64,000 nucleotides of DNA from Minwuia sp048007105 (lineage in GTDB: Bacteria > Pseudomonadota > Alphaproteobacteria > Minwuiales > Minwuiaceae): assembly GCF_048007105.1 (NCBI RefSeq), contig NZ_CP180352.1, positions 1,860,001 through 1,924,000 of the forward strand, read 5' to 3'. A program made the position numbers and the translations under genes. How positions within the stretch are numbered: position 1 is the stretch's first letter; each line of letters starts with the position of its first letter. Positions 46,103 to 54,974 of the stretch are shown piece after piece. The notes beneath the pieces are model-generated. The model was not told the DNA's origin, made no database searches, and saw only the letters and a program-made list of their open reading frames with translations.

Positions 46103-47576
46103 GCTTTCGTTCGCGCGGAATCTCGCGCTCTGGGCAAGGGTTCAGCCCGACCGGGTGATGATCACCCACAACGACCGCACCTGGACCGTCGCCGACTTCC
46201 ACCGCTTCACCAACCGGCTGGCGCGCGACTACCGGAAACTTGGCGTCAGGCGCAACGGCATGGTCACGATCGCGCTCCCCAACGGGTGGGAGTTCTTCGC
46301 CGCGACCTGGGCGGCCTGGAAGGCGGGCGGAATCCCGCAGCCTGTCTCGGCGCGTCTGCCGAAGTTCGAACGCGACGCCATCGTGGAGGTCGCGGAATCC
46401 CAGCTTGTTGTGGGGTCGAAGGATCCGTCGCCCAATGGCTGCCCTGTCCTGCCCGCGGGCTACGAACCGGAATCGGCTGACGACAGCGATCTGGACGATA
46501 TAGTGGCCGACAGCTGGAAGGCGCCGACCTCCGGCGGCTCCACCGGCCGGCCCAAGCTGATCGTCGCCGCCAGCCCGCCGGTCTACGATTTCGAGACGTC
46601 GATCCTCGGCGTCTCCGACAATTCGTGGCTGCTGATGGAGAACGACCGGAACCACCTCGTGGTCGGTCCGCTTTATCACAACGGCCCCTTCATCTTCGCC
46701 ATCCAGGCCATGCTGAAGCGCAACCATGTCGTGGTCGCCGACCGCTTCGACGCAGAGGATTGCCTGCGCCTGATCCAGGATCACAGGATCGACTGGATGA
46801 TGATGGTGCCGACCATGATGCACCGGATCTGGCGGCTGCCCGAGGCGGTTCGGAACAGCTATGACCTCTCCAGCCTGCGGGTGATGCTTCATCTCGCCGC
46901 GCCGTGCCCGCCCTGGCTGAAGGAGGAGTGGATCAACTGGCTCGGACCGAACCGGATCTACGAACTGATGGGCGGCACCGAGGGCACCGGCGTCACCTGG
47001 ATCACCGGCGAGGAATGGATGGCCCACAAGGGCTCCGTCGGGCGGCTGATGCCGGGCTCCTCGATGAAGATCGTGCGCGACGACGGCACCGAGGCGGCGC
47101 CGGGCGAGGTCGGCGAGGTCTTCTTCCTGCCCGACAACGGGCCCGGTTCGACCTACCGCTATCTCGGGGCGGAATCGAAGGCGATCGAAGGCGGCTGGGA
47201 GAGCCTCGGCGATCTGGGTTATGTCGATGAGGAGGGCTATCTCTACCTCACCGACCGGCTGGCCGACATGATCCTTGCCGGCGGCGCGAACATCTACCCC
47301 GCCGAGGTCGAGGCCGCGATCGAGCTGTTCCCGGGGGTCCGCTCCTGCGTCGTCATCGGTCTGCCGGACGACGATCTCGGCAACCGCGTCCATGCCATCG
47401 TCGATGCGCCGGGCGGGATCGACGAGGAGGAACTGAAGGCCTTCCTCGCCGAACGGCTGGTCCGCTACAAGATCCCGCGCAGCTTCGAGTTCACCGCCGA
47501 CGGCCCGCTCCGCGACGACGCCGGGAAGGTCCGCCGCAAGAACCTCAGGGCGGAGCGGTTGGCGACGACGGCATAG
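46095..47576 (+). CDS. AMP-dependent synthetase/ligase (acyl-CoA synthetase family)
   Basis: This 493-residue enzyme activates a carboxylic acid as acyl-AMP and then acyl-CoA. It has the P-loop TSGGSTGRPKL, the adenine motif YELMGGTEGTG, the hinge LTDRLADMILAGGANIYPAEVE and the C-terminal lysine region LRDDAGKVRRKNLR. The substrate is not evident; members with this length often use bile acid, aromatic or medium-chain acids. It overlaps the PAS_5 gene by eight bases. Confidence 0.92.
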   Translation: MTELSFARNLALWARVQPDRVMITHNDRTWTVADFHRFTNRLARDYRKLGVRRNGMVTIALPNGWEFFAATWAAWKAGGIPQPVSARLPKFERDAIVEVAESQLVVGSKDPSPNGCPVLPAGYEPESADDSDLDDIVADSWKAPTSGGSTGRPKLIVAASPPVYDFETSILGVSDNSWLLMENDRNHLVVGPLYHNGPFIFAIQAMLKRNHVVVADRFDAEDCLRLIQDHRIDWMMMVPTMMHRIWRLPEAVRNSYDLSSLRVMLHLAAPCPPWLKEEWINWLGPNRIYELMGGTEGTGVTWITGEEWMAHKGSVGRLMPGSSMKIVRDDGTEAAPGEVGEVFFLPDNGPGSTYRYLGAESKAIEGGWESLGDLGYVDEEGYLYLTDRLADMILAGGANIYPAEVEAAIELFPGVRSCVVIGLPDDDLGNRVHAIVDAPGGIDEEELKAFLAERLVRYKIPRSFEFTADGPLRDDAGKVRRKNLRAERLATTA

Positions 47577-47584
47577 TGTACTTA

Positions 47585-47670
47585 CGTCATGCCGGACCTG
47601 ATCCGGCATCCGGAGAATCATCAACTTGCGGCGAAGCCGCTCCGGACCCCGGCTCAAGGCCGGGGTGACG
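47585..47670. repeat. mosaic palindromic intergenic repeat, copy 1
   Basis: This 86-base element has three consecutive hairpins: ATGCCGGACCTGATCCGGCAT, then (after CCGG..AATCATCAA) GCGGCGAAGCCGC, then (after CCGGA) CCCCGGCTCAAGGCCGGGG, flanked by GTC and GAC ends. The reverse complement of 50273-50359 has the same architecture and shares most spacer bases. A degenerate further half-copy seems to follow at about 47708-47745. Confidence 0.75.
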
Positions 47671-47791
47671 GGATTGAAAGGTTGCCAGTCGGGAGTTCTC
47701 GACTGCTCATTCCTGCCGGTCCCGGGGCTGACCCGGCGACCTGCGGGTTCAACCGCCCGGGCGGCGGCGACCCGAGGGCGGCAGGCGGGGA

Positions 47792-48769
47792 TCAGGCCGC
47801 GCGCATGCCTTCCAGGCGCCTGGCGATGATGGCGTCGGCTTCCGACATGATGCGGTCGATCAGTTCCTTGCAGGTCGGAATGTCGTGGATCAGGCCGGCG
47901 ACCATGCCGCAGGACCAGACGCCGACATCCATCTGGCCTTCCAGCATGATCTTCGGATAGACACCGGCAACCTCCTGCAGGATGTCCTGGAACTGCAGGT
48001 CCGCGCCCTTTTCGCGCTCGGTCGCGAGTACCTTCTCGGTGGCGGCGTTGTTCAGCACCCGCTCGGTATTGCGCAGCGGCCGCATGACCAGACGCGTGTC
48101 GAGTTCCGAAGCCGCGACGATGGCCTTCTTCACATTCTCATGCACCGGCGCTTCCTTCGTGGCGATGAAGCGGGTGCCCATGTTCATGCCCTCGGCGCCC
48201 ATCGCCAGCGCGGCGACGAGACTGCGGGCATCGGCCATGCCGCCGGAAGCGACAAAGGGGATCTTCAACTCCTCGGCCGCGCGCGGTAGCAGGATCATGT
48301 TCGGCACATCGTCCTCGCCCGGATGGCCGCCGCATTCGAAGCCGTCGACCGAGACCGCGTCGCAGCCGATGGCCTCGGCCTTCAGCGAGTGCCGGACCGA
48401 GGTGCACTTGTGGATGATCTTGACCCCGGCTTCCTTCAGGCGCGGCAGGTGCTCCTGCGGGTTGCGGCCCGCGGTCTCGACGATCTTCACGCCGCCCTGG
48501 ATGATGGCGTCGATATAGCCCGGATAATCCGGGGCGGTGACCGTCGGCAGGAAGGTCAGGTTCACGCCGAAGGGCTTGTCGGTCATCGACCGGCACTTGG
48601 CGATCTCGTTTGCGAGGTCCTTCGGCGTCTTCTGGGTCAGACCGGTGATGATGCCGAGGCCGCCGGCATTCGATACGGCGGCAGCCAGTTCGGCGAAGCC
48701 GACATAATGCATGCCGCCCTGGATGATCGGGTGTTCGATGCCGAACAGTTCGGTGATGCGCGTCTTCAT
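47792..48769 (-). CDS. nitronate monooxygenase / 2-nitropropane dioxygenase-like FMN enzyme
   Basis: This 325-residue flavoprotein has the family start ITELFGIEHPIIQGGMHYVGFAELAAAVSNAGGLGIITG, the phosphate-binding VDGFECGGHPGEDD, and FVASGGMADARSLVAALAMGAEGMNMGTRF. It may oxidise nitroalkanes or act like FabK-type enoyl reductases, which share this fold. Genes of this type next to CoA enzymes are common in proteobacteria. It is 43 bases downstream of an HxlR regulator and probably under its control. Confidence 0.88.
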   Translation of the reverse strand: MKTRITELFGIEHPIIQGGMHYVGFAELAAAVSNAGGLGIITGLTQKTPKDLANEIAKCRSMTDKPFGVNLTFLPTVTAPDYPGYIDAIIQGGVKIVETAGRNPQEHLPRLKEAGVKIIHKCTSVRHSLKAEAIGCDAVSVDGFECGGHPGEDDVPNMILLPRAAEELKIPFVASGGMADARSLVAALAMGAEGMNMGTRFIATKEAPVHENVKKAIVAASELDTRLVMRPLRNTERVLNNAATEKVLATEREKGADLQFQDILQEVAGVYPKIMLEGQMDVGVWSCGMVAGLIHDIPTCKELIDRIMSEADAIIARRLEGMRAA

Positions 48770-48812
48770 GGTCGTTTCCCCCTTGTGCGCGGTCGGGCCT
48801 TGGGCCCGGTTG

Positions 48813-49292
48813 TCAGTCGTTCAGGACCGAGCGGCGCTCGGCCTGCATCTCGTCGGAAATGGTGGCGCGGGTGGTCACCGCGCCGATGGGCGCTTCACAC
48901 GCCGAGCAGACCAGATAGGGCCGGGTCTCGTGGCCGCATTCGGTGTGGGTCAGCGTTATCGGCGTCGCGTCGGGCGTCTCCATCCAGCGGTCACCCCAGT
49001 TCTTCATGGCGATGATCACCGGCCAGAGATCGCGTCCCTTCTCGGTGAGGCGGTATTCATGGCGGAGCGGGCGGGTGGAGTAGGCCTCCTTCCGGACAAT
49101 CCCCTCGGCCTCCAGCCGCTTCAGCCGGACGCTGATCAGGTGCGGCGAGGCGCCGGTGAGCCGCTGCATGCCGTCGAAGCGCCGGGTGCCCAGGAACATC
49201 TCGTGGATGATCATCTGGGACCAGCTGTCTCCGATGATCTCGGCGGTGCGGGCGACGGTGCAGGTGCGTCGGGACAGGTCGGACTTGGCCAT
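48813..49292 (-). CDS. HxlR family winged-helix transcriptional regulator
   Basis: This 159-residue protein carries the HxlR pattern CTVARTAEIIGDSWSQMIIHEMFLGTRRFDGMQR, the recognition helix SPHLISVRLKRLEAEGIV and the wing YSTRPLRHEYRLTEKGRDLWPVI. HxlR proteins respond to electrophiles or small ligands. Two cysteines in the C-terminal part (ECGHETRPYLVCSACEAP) could form a zinc or redox site. A perfect inverted repeat lies 24 bases upstream of its start. Confidence 0.93.
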   Translation of the reverse strand: MAKSDLSRRTCTVARTAEIIGDSWSQMIIHEMFLGTRRFDGMQRLTGASPHLISVRLKRLEAEGIVRKEAYSTRPLRHEYRLTEKGRDLWPVIIAMKNWGDRWMETPDATPITLTHTECGHETRPYLVCSACEAPIGAVTTRATISDEMQAERRSVLND

Positions 49293-49316
49293 CGGGTCAC
49301 TTCAATTTCTGAATAA

Positions 49317-49341
49317 AGTGACTTCTAGATTTGAAGTCACT
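49317..49341. promoter_or_regulatory. HxlR operator candidate
   Basis: AGTGACTTC (49317-49325) and GAAGTCACT (49333-49341) form perfect 9-base inverted arms around a 7-base AT-rich spacer; a further GTCACTTCAA at 49296-49305 repeats one arm. The site lies in the 97-base gap upstream of the hxlR start and likely mediates autoregulation and control of the monooxygenase gene. Confidence 0.65.
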
Positions 49342-49389
49342 GACCGTCAAGCGGAATCATTCCGCTTCCGTCCCGGAGTTTCTGGCGGA

Positions 49390-50217
49390 TCAGCCGGTCG
49401 TCAGGCCGCCGCCGACCACCATGATCTGGCCGGTGATGTAGTCGCTCTCGGGCGCGCAGAAGAGATAGACGCCGTTGGCCGCGTCGTCGGGACTGCCCAT
49501 GCGGCCGAGCGGGATCAGCTTCAGCAGGTCCTGCTGCATGCCGTCCGGAAAGCCGACCTTGTGGTCCTTGCCGTCGACATGGATGGTCGCGTGACCGCCT
49601 TCGTCGAAGCGCTGCGTAAGGCGGGTGTCGATGTAGCCGAAGGCGATGGCGTTCACAGTGATGTTGTAGCGGCCCCATTCGCGCGCCATGGCGGTGGTGA
49701 TGCCCTGCTGCGCGCCCTTGCCGGCCGCATAGGAGACGCCGCCGGACATGCCGAAGACGGACGCCATGGACGAGATGTTCACGACCTTGCGGCAGACCGC
49801 GCCGCCTTCTTCCCTGTGGCGCGCCCGGAAGTGGGGCGCCGCGGCGCGCAGGATCTTGATCGGCGCGGCGGCGTGGACATCCAGCATGGCGTCGATCTGC
49901 TCGTCCGTCTGGTTCTGGACCGTGGTGTTCCAGATGTAGCCGGCATTGTTGACGATGATGTCGAGGCCGCCCAGGCCGTCGATGGCGCCGTGCACCAGAT
50001 CGTCTGCGACACCCTTCGCGGTCACCGAGCCGGCGAGACCGGCGGCCTTGCCGCCCGCTGCCGAGATTGCCGCGATGGCTTCCTCCATCGGCTCGGCGTC
50101 GAGATCGTTGACGAACACCGCCGCGCCCTCCGCCGCCAGCTTCAGCGCGACCGACCGTCCGATACCGCGGCCCGCGCCGGTGACCAGCGCGACCTTTCCG
50201 TCGAGTTTTCCTGACAT
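49390..50217 (-). CDS. short-chain dehydrogenase/reductase
   Basis: This 275-residue SDR has TGAGRGIG, an acidic FVNDLDAEP after beta-2 suggesting NAD, NNAGYIWN, serine in VNISSMASVFG and YAAGK. An extra loop near residue 200 (HVDGKDHKVGFPDGMQQDLL) is longer than in typical SDRs. It is separated from hxlR by 97 bases holding the operator, so it may belong to another transcript with the upstream M20 hydrolase. Confidence 0.9.
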   Translation of the reverse strand: MSGKLDGKVALVTGAGRGIGRSVALKLAAEGAAVFVNDLDAEPMEEAIAAISAAGGKAAGLAGSVTAKGVADDLVHGAIDGLGGLDIIVNNAGYIWNTTVQNQTDEQIDAMLDVHAAAPIKILRAAAPHFRARHREEGGAVCRKVVNISSMASVFGMSGGVSYAAGKGAQQGITTAMAREWGRYNITVNAIAFGYIDTRLTQRFDEGGHATIHVDGKDHKVGFPDGMQQDLLKLIPLGRMGSPDDAANGVYLFCAPESDYITGQIMVVGGGLTTG

Positions 50218-50272
50218 CTCTGTTCCCTCCCCAAGGATCTGATCGCTGAAGACTGTCCGACCCGCCCAAGCG

Positions 50273-50359
50273 TGTCACCCCCGCTTCATGCGGGGGTCCG
50301 GTGCGGCTGAGCCGCGAATTGATGATTCGACCGGATGCCCGCACAAGGCGGGCATGACA
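50273..50359. repeat. mosaic palindromic intergenic repeat, copy 2 (inverted relative to copy 1)
   Basis: Reading the minus strand, it shows the hairpins ATGCCCGCCTTGTGCGGGCAT, GCGGCTCAGCCGC and CCCCCGCATGAAGCGGGGG joined by CCGG..AATCATCAA and CCGGA, the same order and spacers as the element at 47585-47670. It lies between the SDR and M20 genes. Confidence 0.75.
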
Positions 50360-50366
50360 GGGTGTG

Positions 50367-51647
50367 TCAGACCGGCTCCACGCCGCACCACTCGGCCATG
50401 AACAGCGCCACGGTCTTGGTGACCTGACGCGTCGATTTGAGGCTCACGCGCTCGTCGAAACCGTGAATGTGCTCGGAGACCGGGCCGTAGACCAGCGCGG
50501 GCGTATCGTCATAGAGCATGGCCACGCGGGCATCGAGATAGGCCGGTGTCGTTGTGTCCTGCAGTTCGGCCTTCGCCACTTCGCCATGCGCCTCGGCGAG
50601 GCACTTCTCGGCGTCGGTGCCCGGCGGCAGCGTGTAACCCTCGGCGGTAAAGCCGTTGTAGGTCGCGGTCGGCGGATGGTTCGACAGATACGGATCGTCC
50701 AGCGCCGCGCCGCGGATGGCGTTCTCGACCCGGCGCTTGGCTTCCTCGACAGAGGTGCCGGGATAGATGCCGGCGCGGACATCGAAGCGGCACCATGCCG
50801 GCACGGAAGAGGCCCAGTCGCCGCCGGCGATCTTGCCGACATTGATGGTGATGGGCTTCTCCATGTGGCCGAAATGCGGGTGCTCGCCCTTCTCGGCATT
50901 CATCTCCGCCTCGAGCGCCTTCAGCCCCATGATCAGCTTGTAGGCGGCCTCGATGGCGTTGGAGCCGATGGAGCTCTCCAGCACATGGGCAGGCCGGCCG
51001 CGCAGTTCGACCTGGAACCACAGCACGCCCACATTGGCGCGGACGAGGCAGTCATGCGTCGGCTCGGTGATCAGCACGGCGTCGGCGTGGTAACCGCGAA
51101 CCAGGCAGGAGAGTGCGCCATTGCCGGTGCATTCCTCCTCGGTCACCGACTGCATGTAGACGCTGGAGGCCGGCTGCACGCCGGCGCGGCGCAGCGCGTC
51201 CATCGCGTACAGGTTGGCGGCGATGCCGGCCTTCATGTCGCCCGAGCCGCGGCCATAGAGCCAGTCGCCCTCGACGCGCGGCTCGTAAGGCGGGGTGGTC
51301 CACATGTCGAGCGGGCCGACGGGCACGACATCGACATGGCCGTTCAGGATCAGGCTGCGGCCCTTCTCGGCCTTCGGTCGGTGGGTGCCGACCACGTTGA
51401 CCGCGTTGTCGTAGTTCACAGTGACCGGCGAGAATCCCGGATGATCCTCGATCTCGCCGACATCGATGGACCAGCGGTCCATGGCGAGACCGCGGTCGGC
51501 GAAGGCCTTGTAGAGGAAGTCCTGCGCGGTGTGCTCCTGCCCGCGCTGGGAGGGGAAGCGGACGAGGTCCTGGGTGAAGGCGACCTGATCGTCGAAGCCC
51601 CTGTCCACCTCGTCGAAGATCTTCTGTTTCAGTCCCGTGTCGATCAT
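50367..51647 (-). CDS. M20 family metallopeptidase / amidohydrolase (ArgE/DapE type)
   Basis: This 426-residue enzyme has M20 zinc ligands in ILNGHVDVVP (His-x-Asp), GRGSGDMKAGIAA (bridging Asp), SVTEEECTGNGAL (catalytic and ligand Glu pair) and a final HGFDERVSLKS region with His ligand. It hydrolyses an N-acyl or peptide bond of a small substrate. It lies in a minus-strand block with a putative oxygenase and an MlrC peptidase, suggesting joint degradation of a peptide-like or amide compound. Confidence 0.9.
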   Translation of the reverse strand: MIDTGLKQKIFDEVDRGFDDQVAFTQDLVRFPSQRGQEHTAQDFLYKAFADRGLAMDRWSIDVGEIEDHPGFSPVTVNYDNAVNVVGTHRPKAEKGRSLILNGHVDVVPVGPLDMWTTPPYEPRVEGDWLYGRGSGDMKAGIAANLYAMDALRRAGVQPASSVYMQSVTEEECTGNGALSCLVRGYHADAVLITEPTHDCLVRANVGVLWFQVELRGRPAHVLESSIGSNAIEAAYKLIMGLKALEAEMNAEKGEHPHFGHMEKPITINVGKIAGGDWASSVPAWCRFDVRAGIYPGTSVEEAKRRVENAIRGAALDDPYLSNHPPTATYNGFTAEGYTLPPGTDAEKCLAEAHGEVAKAELQDTTTPAYLDARVAMLYDDTPALVYGPVSEHIHGFDERVSLKSTRQVTKTVALFMAEWCGVEPV

Positions 51648-51678
51648 CTGCCTCTCCCCGTCGAATGCTGCGCCACCT

Positions 51679-51707
51679 TGTCATGCCCGGGCAGGCCGGG
51701 CATCCGG
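51679..51707. repeat. partial mosaic palindromic repeat (first hairpin only)
   Basis: TGTCATGCCC...GGGCATCCGG reproduces the first hairpin and following CCGG of the elements at 47585 and 50273. The rest of the element has degenerated. It lies in the 99-base gap between the M20 gene and the oxygenase gene. Confidence 0.55.
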
Positions 51708-51746
51708 ATTTTCGGCGCGCCGGGCCGGCATGCAACCCCTTCAGCG

Positions 51747-52559
51747 CTACAGGCCGAGTCCGCTGCCGGACATCACCCGGTCCATGCGTTCGCTGGTGTC
51801 GACGTGCCGGAACCAGCGCCAGTGCGGCCCTTGTGGCGCGCCGTCCACATTGGGCGCACCGAGACGGCGGTCGATGTGATCCAGCGACACCGTCCGGGTC
51901 TCGAAGTTGAAGCGGGCGAGGGGGCCGGCGTTCGGGGCGCTCTGGTGCAGCTGCGATCCGGAGAAGACGGCCATCTCGCCGGGCTCCAGCAGCAGCGGTT
52001 CCGCCAGTTCCGGATCGGGCGCCGCATCGGCCTTGGGCGTGGTCAGTTCGACCAGTCCTGCCTTCGTCTGCGCCAGCACCTCGTCGAAATTCCACGCCCG
52101 GCTGTCATTGGCCACGGGCTCCCGGAACAGGGCCGGGAAGAGCCAGAGCGTCCGGTCCTGTTCCACGGGAAAGACCGGCATCCACCAGTTCAGCTGCTGC
52201 GCGATGCCCGATCCCCAGTTGTCGCGGTGCGCGGGCAGATGCGCCGTCTCGCGGGCCGCATGCACGCCGGATGGCGGCTGGGCGCGCAGGATGAGGCGGT
52301 CGCGGAATGTGCCCGTCGGGTCGAGTCCAGCGGCGGTGAGCCCCTCCCGGAAATGCGCCCGGATATGGCGGTCGGCCTTCACGTCGTCGCGGATCCTGGC
52401 GACCGCCTCCAGATAGACGCCCCGGCCCATGCGCTGATGCGCTGTCATCGGCTCGCCCGGCAGATGCTGCGTCACGATCCGGGCCGCCCGCTCCGCCAGT
52501 CGCTGCCAGGCGGGGTGCCGCAGGATGACGATCCGGCCCTCGAACGCGCCCTCGGTCAC
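51747..52559 (-). CDS. putative iron/2-oxoglutarate-dependent oxygenase (phytanoyl-CoA dioxygenase-like)
   Basis: This 270-residue protein has an AHRDNW segment (HxD) in the centre and FSGSQLHQSAPNAGPLARFNFETR in the C-terminal part, a pattern like the 2-His-1-carboxylate iron site and Arg for 2-oxoglutarate. I do not recognise a characterised relative. It starts at GTG 52559 overlapping the stop of the MlrC gene (GTGA), so both are co-translated. Assignment rests on motif layout only. Confidence 0.6.
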   Translation of the reverse strand: MTEGAFEGRIVILRHPAWQRLAERAARIVTQHLPGEPMTAHQRMGRGVYLEAVARIRDDVKADRHIRAHFREGLTAAGLDPTGTFRDRLILRAQPPSGVHAARETAHLPAHRDNWGSGIAQQLNWWMPVFPVEQDRTLWLFPALFREPVANDSRAWNFDEVLAQTKAGLVELTTPKADAAPDPELAEPLLLEPGEMAVFSGSQLHQSAPNAGPLARFNFETRTVSLDHIDRRLGAPNVDGAPQGPHWRWFRHVDTSERMDRVMSGSGLGL

Positions 52560-54040
52560 CGCTCGTTGATCAGGTCCAGCGGATAGATCGGCCGCCGGAC
52601 ATTCTGATAGTCGAGCAGGGTGTTGTCCGACGTCGTGACGCCAACGCCGTCCAGGGTGATGTGGCGGCCCCTGGCGATGGGCGCGAAGCCAGCGCGGTAG
52701 TGGATGCGGGATTTCAGCAGCAGGTACTTCTTGTACTCGGGCTGGATGCCGACCGAGGTGAAGACGCCCGTGTCCCAGGGTTCGTGATGCTGGCTGACAA
52801 TGACGATCTGCATCTTGCCGGTGTCGAGGACCGCCGTCGGCCCCATGCGCACGGTAACGCCGGTATACATCGGGCCGCGGCAGATCCATTCGCCGTCGGT
52901 GAGCGTCTTCACCTTGCCGGTGATTTCCAGCGGTGCGCCCTCGCGGTCGATCGACGGCATGTCCGACTTCCCGCCGAGCTTCAGCGTGACGGTGTTGCCG
53001 ATCCCGGCCTTCTGCATTGCCTGGACCGCTTCCGGATCGTAGACCGCGGCGACGGCGACATCCTCCAGACCCTGGCGCAGGACCTCGGCGATCACGGTCA
53101 TGACGTCCTGCGTCGCGCCGGAGCCCACATTGTCGGCGTGGTCGAGCAGGATGATGGGGCTGTCCTGTTCCATCTCCTTCGCTTCGGCGACGGCCTCCTC
53201 CAGCGGGTGGTGCCGGTAGATGAACTCGTCCTTCGCCTTCCAGGCGGCCTCCAGGATCTCGTTGCGGATTTCCTCGGCCAGCGCCGGGTCGTTGTCGGTG
53301 ACGATGATGACCGAGGTGCCGCTGTCGGGCATGTCGGCCAGCGCGAAGCCGCCGAAGACCGTAGCAGCCAGCACGCCGGGGCGTTTCTCGGCCTCCCGGC
53401 ACATGGCGATCAGGGTCTTCATCGGTTCGTCGTCGGTACCCTGGCGCAGGGTCTGGCTGAGCAGGGGCAGGTTGGCCCAGCGCTGCACCGGGGTGACCTT
53501 GCCGTCCAGCGCGTCGAACAGGACCTGCCCGATCTGCTTGCCGACCTCGTACATGTCGACATGGGGATAGGTCTTGTAGCCGATCAGGGCGGTGCAGTTC
53601 TCGACCATGCGGGCCGTCAGATTGCAGTGCAGGTCGCAGGTCACCGCGATGGGCAGATCCGGATCGATCTGGCGGATGCGTTCCAGCAGCAGACCCTCGC
53701 CGTCGAAATCGTGCTCGGCCACCATGGCGCCGTGCAGGTCCAGCAGCGCCGCATCGCAGCCTTCCCGGACCGCGTCCAGAATGGCGCCGGCCATGATCTC
53801 GTAGGCTTCCTCCTCGACCTTGCCGGACGGCATCGCCTCGGCGGCCACGGGGGTGACGATCTCGCAGCCGCGCGCCTCGGCCAGCTCGAGATAGGCGCCG
53901 AAGGGCATCGCCGTGCCCTCGTAGTTGGCCCGCGCCTCGTCGCCCAGAAAGCTGCCCCAGCCGGTAAAGCGCGCCCAGTCGGTCACCACCGGCGAGAAGG
54001 TGTTGGTCTCGTGTTTCATCATCGCGATGAGGACGCGCAT
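52556..54040 (-). CDS. M81 family (MlrC-like) metallopeptidase
   Basis: This 494-residue protein matches the MlrC family (microcystinase C and relatives): it starts MRVLIAMMKHETNTFSP, has VTCDLHCNLTARMVENC and ILLDHADNVGSGATQDVM, and continues with a C-terminal MlrC domain (GPTAVLDTGKMQIVIVSQHHEP). MlrC of Sphingomonas cleaves small linear peptides in microcystin breakdown, but most homologues have unknown substrates. ATG 54040 follows GGGGAG and is preferred over ATG 54067. Confidence 0.88.
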   Translation of the reverse strand: MRVLIAMMKHETNTFSPVVTDWARFTGWGSFLGDEARANYEGTAMPFGAYLELAEARGCEIVTPVAAEAMPSGKVEEEAYEIMAGAILDAVREGCDAALLDLHGAMVAEHDFDGEGLLLERIRQIDPDLPIAVTCDLHCNLTARMVENCTALIGYKTYPHVDMYEVGKQIGQVLFDALDGKVTPVQRWANLPLLSQTLRQGTDDEPMKTLIAMCREAEKRPGVLAATVFGGFALADMPDSGTSVIIVTDNDPALAEEIRNEILEAAWKAKDEFIYRHHPLEEAVAEAKEMEQDSPIILLDHADNVGSGATQDVMTVIAEVLRQGLEDVAVAAVYDPEAVQAMQKAGIGNTVTLKLGGKSDMPSIDREGAPLEITGKVKTLTDGEWICRGPMYTGVTVRMGPTAVLDTGKMQIVIVSQHHEPWDTGVFTSVGIQPEYKKYLLLKSRIHYRAGFAPIARGRHITLDGVGVTTSDNTLLDYQNVRRPIYPLDLINER

Positions 54041-54077
54041 GCGGTTCACTCCCCTGATTGCGGACACAGCATAAAGA

Positions 54078-54104
54078 AAAAGCCCGGTGGCGGACCACCG
54101 GGCT
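54078..54104 (-). terminator. intrinsic terminator after the Bax inhibitor gene
   Basis: On the minus strand AGCCCGGTGG, a 4-base loop and CCACCGGGCT form a perfect 10-base stem, followed by TTTTTCTTTA. It lies 39 bases after the Bax inhibitor stop and before mlrC, so it separates the two transcripts. Confidence 0.8.
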
Positions 54105-54142
54105 TCTCCTTCCGGGCCGGAGCCCGGTCTGTCAGGGACTTA

Positions 54143-54868
54143 CTAGTCGTCGCCGCCGCCGAACAGGTGCAGCATGAACATGAACATGTTCACGAAGTTC
54201 AGGTAGAGGCCCATCGCGTCCATCACCGCCGAGCGGGTCGCGATGTCGCCTTCCATGCGGTAGGCGATGTAGGTCGACTTGATCCGCTGCGTGTCGAAGG
54301 CGGTCAGGCCGGCGAAGATCAGCACGCCCAGCACCGAGATCACGAACTGCATCATGGACGAGACCAGGAAGATGTTCACGATCGAGGCGATGATCAGGCC
54401 GATCAGACCCATCACCAGGAAGCTGCCCATGCCGGACAGGTTCCGCTTGGTGGTGTAGCCGTAGAGGCTGAGGCCGGCGAAGGCCGCCGCCGTGATGAAG
54501 AAGACGCGGACGATGTCGCCCAGCCCGTAGACCAGGAAGATCGTCGAGAAGCTGACGCCCATCGTCGCCACCAGTAGCCAGTACAGGCCCTGTACGGCGC
54601 CGGTGCTCAGCTTCGACTGCGCGAAGCTCATGATCAGGATGATGCCGAGCGGGGCGAACATCACGACATAGGCGAGACCCGAGCCGAAGATGGTCTGCAT
54701 CGCAGCCGGCGAGCTGGAAACCAGCAGGGCAACGATGGCGCTGACCAGCAGGCCGGACGCCATGTAGTTGTAGACGCCCAGCATGTATTTGCGGAGACCG
54801 GCATCGATCTCCGCGGCGTCGACGCGCGTCGCAGTGTTGGAATAGCGGGTATCCGCATTCAGTGCCAT
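54143..54868 (-). CDS. Bax inhibitor-1/YccA family membrane protein
   Basis: This 241-residue protein has seven hydrophobic helices and the BI-1 features LRKYMLGVYNYMASGLLVSAIVALL at the start and VFFITAAAFAGLSLYGYTTKR in the middle, with FAGLTAFDTQRIK toward the end. Members are calcium or proton leak channels and modulators of the FtsH membrane protease. It appears monocistronic with a good terminator downstream. Confidence 0.94.
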   Translation of the reverse strand: MALNADTRYSNTATRVDAAEIDAGLRKYMLGVYNYMASGLLVSAIVALLVSSSPAAMQTIFGSGLAYVVMFAPLGIILIMSFAQSKLSTGAVQGLYWLLVATMGVSFSTIFLVYGLGDIVRVFFITAAAFAGLSLYGYTTKRNLSGMGSFLVMGLIGLIIASIVNIFLVSSMMQFVISVLGVLIFAGLTAFDTQRIKSTYIAYRMEGDIATRSAVMDAMGLYLNFVNMFMFMLHLFGGGDD

Positions 54869-54974
54869 GGGGCCGAAGCTCCTTTGATGAGGGTTACCAT
54901 GTGTCGCATATATTGGCGGAATTGACCGTCAGATCAAGATTTAGACGCTGTCGAAAGTAGGGGAGAGTCACGAC

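Noticed and set aside
52560..54098. Upstream extension of the oxygenase frame through mlrC
   Set aside because: Same reasoning: mlrC occupies the region in another frame and GTG 52559 is a coupled start.
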